Source: Propionibacteriaceae bacterium (GTDB lineage Bacteria > Actinomycetota > Actinomycetes > Propionibacteriales > Propionibacteriaceae). Taken from it: a DNA stretch of 5,090 nucleotides. Made by a program: the position numbers and the translations under genes. Shown piece by piece: positions 1 to 5,090 of this stretch. Each line of letters starts with the position of its first letter. The stretch's first letter is position 1. The DNA is taken from positions 1-5,090 of the forward strand of contig JAKDIK010000207.1 in NCBI GenBank assembly GCA_030450535.1, given 5' to 3'. The notes beneath the pieces were generated by a model that saw only the letters and a program-made list of their open reading frames with translations, had not been told where the DNA came from and searched no databases.

Positions 1-15
1 GCCACAATGTCGGGT

Positions 16-33
16 CCAAACGGGGTCGCCCCG
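16..33 (-). terminator. Weak terminator-like hairpin
   Basis: On the minus strand CGGGG-CGA-CCCCG (33-21) makes a 5-bp GC stem with a 3-base loop, followed by TTTGG. It is in the right direction to end a glyS-cls transcript about 200 bases after cls. However, the stem is short and the U-run is only three bases, and such hairpins arise by chance in DNA this GC-rich. Confidence 0.2.
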
Positions 34-61
34 CCCCTGCCCTTGGCCGGCGACACCGTGT

Positions 62-117
62 GCGTCTCAATGCGGCAAAACCGTGGGCGGGACAGCAGTC
101 TTGCCGCATTGAGGCGT
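62..117. repeat. Long imperfect inverted repeat downstream of cls
   Basis: The arms at 62-78 and 101-117 are inverted copies: a perfect 13-base core (CTCAATGCGGCAA at 66-78, TTGCCGCATTGAG at 101-113), then two more matches and two mismatches. In plus-strand RNA both mismatches become G-U wobbles, giving a continuous 17-bp stem. In minus-strand RNA they are A-C mismatches, so the stem there is 13 bp plus two. The loop is 22 bases. No U-run follows on either strand. It lies about 120 bases past the cls stop in sequence with no credible gene. It may be a bidirectional or factor-assisted terminator, a pair of operator half-sites for a gene beyond the left edge, or the remnant of a small repeat element. 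The repeat itself is certain; the role is not. Confidence 0.75.
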
Positions 118-236
118 CCACGCCACCCGCAACGAGATGGGTGTCGTTCATCACGCGCTCGCCTGTCGTCCTGCCCGGCGCACCCTCTCCCGATGACGAC
201 GGACAGGTTTTGGCGCTTCCCGGTCGGGGCCCCGCG

Positions 237-1739
237 TCACAGCACAGGCGCCAGCATGCCCACGGTGTTCTGCACCAGCCGCGCCCAGAAGGGCGAGGAG
301 AGCGCGGGACCGTGGGCCACGGCGTCCGAGACCGTCACGTAGGACTCCTGCCGCTCCCGGATGGCCGCGGTGAGGACGCGGTCCGCGACAATGAGGTTGT
401 TCTCGAAGTTGAGTTGCAGGCTGCGGCGATCCATGTTGGACGATCCGACGAGGGTGAATTCGCCGTCCACCGTGATCGACTTCGAATGCAGCAGCCCGAG
501 GGGGAACTCGTACACCTCGACGCCGGCGTCCAGCAGCGCGGGGTAGGTGCTGCGTGCCGCCAGCCCAACCAGCCGGGAGTTGTTGCGCGCGGGGAACACG
601 ATGCGGGTCCGGACGCCGCGACGCGCCGCGCCGCAGATCGCGCCCAGGAGCGCCGCGTCGGGTACGAAGTACGGCGTGGTGATCAGCAGCTCGGAGCGCG
701 CCGCGTACAGCGTGGTGACGAACGCGTCCGTCATGGGGTCGCCGGGCTGGTCGGGTCCTGTGCCGAACACCTGCGCGGCGACGCCGTCGTCGAACCGTGG
801 CGGCGGGGGGTCCGCAGCCGGCAACCCCGCGAGATCCTCCCCGGTCTCAGCCATCCACGTGGTCAGGAACAGGTACTGAGCCTGCCGGGCGACCGGGCCC
901 TCGCAGCGGAACAACAGGTCGATCCACGGCGCGTAGGCGGGCTCGGTCCGGAACTCCGGATCGGCACAGTTCTGGCTGCCCACGAACGCGAGATCGTTGT
1001 CGATGACGACGATCTTGCGGTGGTTTCGCAGATCCGGACGCCCCACGGCGAGGTTTCCGATCCGCGGGGTGTCATCGAGCGTGACCACCGTGTGGACGCC
1101 CGCCTCGACCATGTCGCGCCACGTCTGGGTGCGGACGAAGCGCCGCGAGCCGAGGGCGTCCACCATCACCCGGCATCGGACGCCGCGGCGCGCCGCCGCA
1201 CTCAAGGCCGCCGCCACGGCACCGCCCGCGTGGTCGTCGAGCCAGATGTAGAAGCACACGTGGACGTGGTCCCGCGCCGCATCGATCGCTGCGACGAGGA
1301 CGTCCATCGACGCGACCGAGTTACGTGCCGGCTCGGTCGGCGGAGCGTCCGGATCGCCCAGCAGCGCGATGCGATTACCGCCAGTGGGCTGCAGGCCATT
1401 TATCGCCGCGGCCGCACGAAACACCTCGGACGCCCGAGTGGGCAGGTTGACCGGGGCCAGCGTGTCCGCGGTGGGCAGCGCCAGCCGCTGCTCGGCCGAG
1501 CGCAACCCGGCAACGCGTCGGCGTCCGATGCTGGTCTCCCCCAACAGCAGGTAGGCGAGGATGCCGACGAGCGGCAGCGTCATGATCACCGCCACCCACG
1601 CGACCCGCGAGGCGGGCGTCCGGCCCGGACGGGTGATCGCCCGTGCCGCGACCACGAGGTGGGCGACAAAGACAACCGCGGAGAACGTGGTGCTCACCCA
1701 ACCGGTCTGCCACCCGAACAGCGACGGCATCGGCGCCAC
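237..1739 (-). CDS. cls: Cardiolipin synthase, phospholipase D type
   Basis: The 500-residue product is a full-length bacterial Cls, a membrane enzyme that in characterised members joins two phosphatidylglycerols to give cardiolipin plus glycerol. Two hydrophobic segments (about 15-35 and 46-67), the second ending in LPLVGILAYLLLGE, are followed by a basic GRRR and anchor the protein, leaving the catalytic part cytoplasmic. Two PLD domains each carry a complete HKD motif: HRKIVVID (240-247) followed by VGSQN, and HSKSITVD (418-425) followed by VGSSNMD. Both catalytic His and Lys pairs are intact. The start is uncertain. GTG at 1739 gives a 6-base gap to the glyS stop; ATG at 1730, three codons in, has GGGGTGG five bases upstream and is equally credible. 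The tight spacing predicts cotranscription with glyS. The C-terminus (SSPFWARLVQNTVGMLAPVL) is hydrophobic, as often seen in the family. A related PLD-type phospholipid synthase specificity cannot be excluded from sequence alone. Confidence 0.95.
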   Translation of the reverse strand: MAPMPSLFGWQTGWVSTTFSAVVFVAHLVVAARAITRPGRTPASRVAWVAVIMTLPLVGILAYLLLGETSIGRRRVAGLRSAEQRLALPTADTLAPVNLPTRASEVFRAAAAINGLQPTGGNRIALLGDPDAPPTEPARNSVASMDVLVAAIDAARDHVHVCFYIWLDDHAGGAVAAALSAAARRGVRCRVMVDALGSRRFVRTQTWRDMVEAGVHTVVTLDDTPRIGNLAVGRPDLRNHRKIVVIDNDLAFVGSQNCADPEFRTEPAYAPWIDLLFRCEGPVARQAQYLFLTTWMAETGEDLAGLPAADPPPPRFDDGVAAQVFGTGPDQPGDPMTDAFVTTLYAARSELLITTPYFVPDAALLGAICGAARRGVRTRIVFPARNNSRLVGLAARSTYPALLDAGVEVYEFPLGLLHSKSITVDGEFTLVGSSNMDRRSLQLNFENNLIVADRVLTAAIRERQESYVTVSDAVAHGPALSSPFWARLVQNTVGMLAPVL

Positions 1740-1745
1740 CCCGGC

Positions 1746-3125
<1,380 letters not shown>

Positions 3126-3132
3126 TGGTTTG

Positions 3133-3138
3133 CCTCCT
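3133..3138 (-). promoter_or_regulatory. Strong Shine-Dalgarno that fixes the glyS GTG start
   Basis: AGGAGG lies on the minus strand seven bases upstream of the GTG at 3125. This full-length match at optimal spacing decides the start codon of glyS even though it is GTG, and it indicates independent, efficient translation rather than coupling to nudC. Confidence 0.85.
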
Positions 3139-3179
3139 GGTCGGCCGCGGATGCCCGGCTGGCACCCGCCCGGCGGTCA

Positions 3180-3185
3180 AGACTA
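3180..3185 (-). promoter_or_regulatory. Possible -10 element for glyS
   Basis: TAGTCT on the minus strand fits the TAnnnT pattern of an actinobacterial -10 element and would put the transcript start roughly 45-50 bases before the glyS GTG. No convincing -35 lies 16-19 bases upstream. A nearby TTGACC (about 3174-3179) resembles a -35, but nothing at proper spacing downstream of it resembles a -10. This is a weak call based on six bases. Confidence 0.2.
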
Positions 3186-3212
3186 GCGGTGCCGTGCCGG
3201 CGTGGGCACAAC

Positions 3213-3228
3213 GAACACCTCGGTGTTC
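3213..3228 (-). terminator. Candidate terminator hairpin after nudC
   Basis: A perfect inverted repeat, GAACACC-2 nt-GGTGTTC, begins 12 bases after the nudC stop on the transcribed strand. It would fold as six base pairs closed by a CGAG loop. The following bases (GTTGTG) are only mildly U-rich, so this is not a textbook intrinsic terminator. Position directly after the last gene of a likely adnB-nudC unit, and before a gene with its own strong ribosome binding site, is the main reason to call it. A protein-binding palindrome controlling glyS is the alternative. Confidence 0.4.
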
Positions 3229-3240
3229 ACCTGGGGCACG

Positions 3241-4107
3241 TCATGTCAGTTCTCCGGCTCGCCAGGCGGTGATGATCCTGCTCGCGATGGAGGAGCTCGT
3301 GGGCAGGGTGACCTCGCCGGACGCGACGGCGTCCTCCAGCTCGGCGCGGGTGTAGAAGCGGCCCCACTCGATCTCGACACCGTCCACGTGGATCGCCGTC
3401 CCCACGGCGCGGGCGACGAAGCCCAGCATCAGGGAGCGCGGGAACGGCCACGGCTGGCTGCCGACGTAGGTCAGGGACGTGAGCGTGAGGCTCGACTCCT
3501 CGGCGATCTCGCGGTGGACGGCCTGCTCCAGTGACTCCCCCGCCTCGACGAATCCCGCCAGGATCGACACGCGGTTGGACTCCCAGACGCGCTGGTGGGC
3601 GAGCAGCAGCCGGTCGGCGTCGTCGAGCACGGCGACGATCACGGCCGGATCGGTGCGCGGGAACCGCGGCCGCTCGCAGTGGGCGCACCAGCGCACGTGG
3701 CCCCCCTCGCGCACCTCCGTCAGGGCCCCGCACTGGCCACAGTGGGGCGCCACCCGGTGCCAGTTGACCAACGCGACGCCGGTGACCACGACGTCGGCCA
3801 TCGTCTCGTCGAGCACAGGCGTCAGGTCGCGCAGCGACGCCGTCTCCCAGGGCCCACCCAGCACACCCGCCTCGGCGACGAACCAGGCCCGCCCCTCCAC
3901 CAGGCCGACCAGCAGATGGAGCTCCGGCACGTAGGGGCCGCTCGGTCGCTGCCAGCGCAGCTCGCCGTCGGTCGACGTCACCGTCGAGCGCTCGTCCACG
4001 CCGAAGACTCGACTGCCGGGATGCTCCCACATCCCCGCCACCCAGGCGTCGTCCACGCGCCCCTCGGCGGCGCGATCCAGCAGGCTGCTCGGCACCCACG
4101 GCTCCAT
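3241..4107 (-). CDS. nudC: NAD(H) pyrophosphatase / RNA deNADding Nudix hydrolase
   Basis: The 288-residue product matches NudC, which cleaves NAD(H) to NMN(H) plus AMP and, in studied bacteria, removes NAD caps from RNA 5' ends in the cytoplasm. In order: an N-terminal domain (about 1-115); a zinc ribbon with two CxxC pairs (Cys123/126 and Cys141/144); the PRxDPAVI junction (150-157); a Nudix box (185-207) starting GFVEAGE with metal-binding REIAEE (Glu200, 203, 204); and the NudC-specific SQPWPFP motif (217-223). A downstream glutamate in VEIEW and a C-terminal SIASRII helix also fit. One oddity is that the Nudix consensus glycine in EExGU is Ser206. The ATG is the first possible start after the adnB stop. 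No good Shine-Dalgarno sits at normal spacing (GAGGG ends one base before ATG), so translational coupling to adnB is likely. Family assignment is secure. Confidence 0.95.
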   Translation of the reverse strand: MEPWVPSSLLDRAAEGRVDDAWVAGMWEHPGSRVFGVDERSTVTSTDGELRWQRPSGPYVPELHLLVGLVEGRAWFVAEAGVLGGPWETASLRDLTPVLDETMADVVVTGVALVNWHRVAPHCGQCGALTEVREGGHVRWCAHCERPRFPRTDPAVIVAVLDDADRLLLAHQRVWESNRVSILAGFVEAGESLEQAVHREIAEESSLTLTSLTYVGSQPWPFPRSLMLGFVARAVGTAIHVDGVEIEWGRFYTRAELEDAVASGEVTLPTSSSIASRIITAWRAGELT

Positions 4108-4116
4108 GCCCTCAAC

Positions 4117-5090
4117 CTAGCGCCGCTCGGCCACCCGGTTCACCAGGGCGTCCAGCACGTCCCGTCCCGGCAGCTCGGCCGGCCGGACGGTCGTCGCCGT
4201 GGGCACGTCGTAGAACACGGCGTCCACCTCAGCCGGGTCCGTACCCGTGAGCTCGGCCCACGCCAGCCGATACACCGCGAGCTGCAGGGGGTCGGCGCCG
4301 GCGGCGTGGCCGGTCTTCCAGTCCACGACGCACGGGCGTCCGCCCTCGTCGAACACCGCGTCGATCCGGCCCCGGACGACCTGGCCGCCCAGGAACAACG
4401 AGAACGGCACCTCGGTGGCCAGCGGCGTCCGGTCGGCGTAGGGCCCGGCCTCGAACGCCGTCACCAATCCGGCGAGGTCGGCATCGGCGTCCCCCTCGTC
4501 CGGCTCCTCGAGCAGCAGGCTCGGGTTGGCGGAGAACCGCCTTTCCAGCCAGGCGTGGAACCGCTCGCCGGTCCGGGCGGCCGGACGCGGCGGGCGCGGC
4601 ATCGGCCGGTTGATCTGGTCGAGATAGCCGTCGGCGTCCTTGCCCAGCGCGATGAGCGCCGTCACCGACAGGTACGGCGGCAGCGCCACGCCGGTCCCTC
4701 GACGGCGGGTGCGAGCCTCGGCGATCAGGACGTCCGCGGCGGCATCCCAGGTCGCCACCAGCGCGGCCTCGTCCAAGGGCAACGGATCCTCCTCGACCGT
4801 GCGCCCGTGGCGGTGCCGCTCCACCGCCTCAGCGGCCGCGAGCCGCCGCGCCCGGGCCGCGGGGTCGAGCGCCACCGGCCAACCCACCGCGCGGGCCTCA
4901 CCCTGGAGAGGATTCTCTGCGGACACCTCGGCATGCTCCACCTCGGTGGCGAAGCGCTCCAGCACCGTCAGGTAGGGCGAGCGGGGTCGGGGGCGCAGCA
5001 GGTCGGTCCACGCGTGGGTGGTCGCGACCAGATGCTGCCGGGCGCGGGTCACGGCCACGTAGGCGAGACGGTCGTCCGCCCGACGCGCCT
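4117..5090 (-). CDS. adnB: Helicase-nuclease subunit, probable AdnB (3' part; 5' end outside window)
   Basis: This is the C-terminal 323 residues of a UvrD-like (SF1A) helicase fused to a RecB-family nuclease. The frame stays open to the window edge, so the GTG at 5058 is an internal valine and not a start. Just before and across it lies helicase motif VI (DDRLAYVAVTRARQHL, about 5075-5029), which carries the arginine finger. The nuclease follows: GERFHAWLE (His codon at 4555-4557), GRIDAVF (Asp at 4360-4362), VVDWKTG (Asp at 4321-4323, Lys at 4315-4317) and QLAVY. All expected PD-(D/E)XK residues are present, so the nuclease looks active. Only one cysteine is visible, which argues against an AddB-type iron-sulfur nuclease. 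In mycobacteria AdnA and AdnB form a dimeric motor-nuclease that resects double-strand breaks. The adnB name rests on this architecture and on nudC lying downstream, as I recall for the Rv3202c-Rv3199c region. A different UvrD/RecB fusion remains possible because the ATPase domain is unseen. The stop is TAG. Confidence 0.88.
   Translation of the reverse strand, partial: ARRADDRLAYVAVTRARQHLVATTHAWTDLLRPRPRSPYLTVLERFATEVEHAEVSAENPLQGEARAVGWPVALDPAARARRLAAAEAVERHRHGRTVEEDPLPLDEAALVATWDAAADVLIAEARTRRRGTGVALPPYLSVTALIALGKDADGYLDQINRPMPRPPRPAARTGERFHAWLERRFSANPSLLLEEPDEGDADADLAGLVTAFEAGPYADRTPLATEVPFSLFLGGQVVRGRIDAVFDEGGRPCVVDWKTGHAAGADPLQLAVYRLAWAELTGTDPAEVDAVFYDVPTATTVRPAELPGRDVLDALVNRVAERR

Noticed and set aside
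143..200. Further inverted repeats (GTCGTTCATC with GATGACGAC, GTCGTC with GACGAC) after cls
   Set aside because: Short, bulged, mutually exclusive pairings with long loops; not distinguishable from chance.
225..234. CGGGGCCCCG palindrome right after the cls stop
   Set aside because: It has no loop and no U-run and is a common chance palindrome in 70% GC DNA, so it is not a terminator call.
7..342. Possible small plus-strand gene at the left edge
   Set aside because: It overlaps the end of cls antisense, has no clear ribosome binding site, runs through the inverted repeat, and its product looks like random high-GC translation.
3126..3240. T-box riboswitch upstream of glyS (GGCACCGC resembles part of the T-box core)
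   Set aside because: The core UGGNACC is not matched (CGGCACC), and only about 40 bases separate it from the nudC stop, far too little for the specifier stem.
4117..5058. Complete gene starting at GTG 5058
   Set aside because: The frame is open upstream to the window edge and encodes the first half of helicase motif VI, so the GTG is an internal valine.

Overview
The window is about 70% GC with strong G/C third-codon bias. All four protein genes lie on the minus strand, and their products are clearly actinobacterial. The GlyRS closely follows the actinobacterial form, and an AdnB-like helicase-nuclease end sits next to NudC, as in the neighbourhood I recall from mycobacteria. I cannot name the genus; a Propionibacteriales-like or related high-GC actinobacterium is a guess from the protein flavour.

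Layout in the direction of transcription (right to left). (1) 5090-4117: 3' part of a UvrD/RecB-type helicase-nuclease, probably adnB, entering from outside the window. It shows helicase motif VI and a complete C-terminal RecB-family nuclease. (2) 4107-3241: nudC, a zinc-ribbon Nudix NAD(H) pyrophosphatase. It starts nine bases after the adnB stop and in the same frame, so the two are almost certainly cotranscribed. (3) 3240-3126: a 115-base gap with a compact hairpin just after nudC and a strong Shine-Dalgarno before the next gene. A transcription boundary probably falls here. (4) 3125-1746: glyS, a complete class II glycyl-tRNA synthetase with a GTG start. (5) 1739-237: a PLD-type cardiolipin synthase following glyS at a 6-base gap, hence a probable glyS-cls operon. 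(6) 236-1: non-coding as far as I can see, holding a long imperfect inverted repeat (62-78 / 101-117) and a small GC hairpin.

Functionally this is housekeeping DNA: break processing (AdnB), NAD(H) and NAD-capped RNA turnover (NudC), tRNA charging (GlyRS) and membrane lipid synthesis (Cls). I see no mobile element, CRISPR array, tRNA/rRNA, toxin-antitoxin pair or defence island. I do not think the window holds a new multi-gene system. The points worth a second look are small: the inverted repeat downstream of cls, the hairpin between nudC and glyS, a Gly-to-Ser change in the Nudix box, the in-frame adnB/nudC junction, and the glyS-cls pairing.
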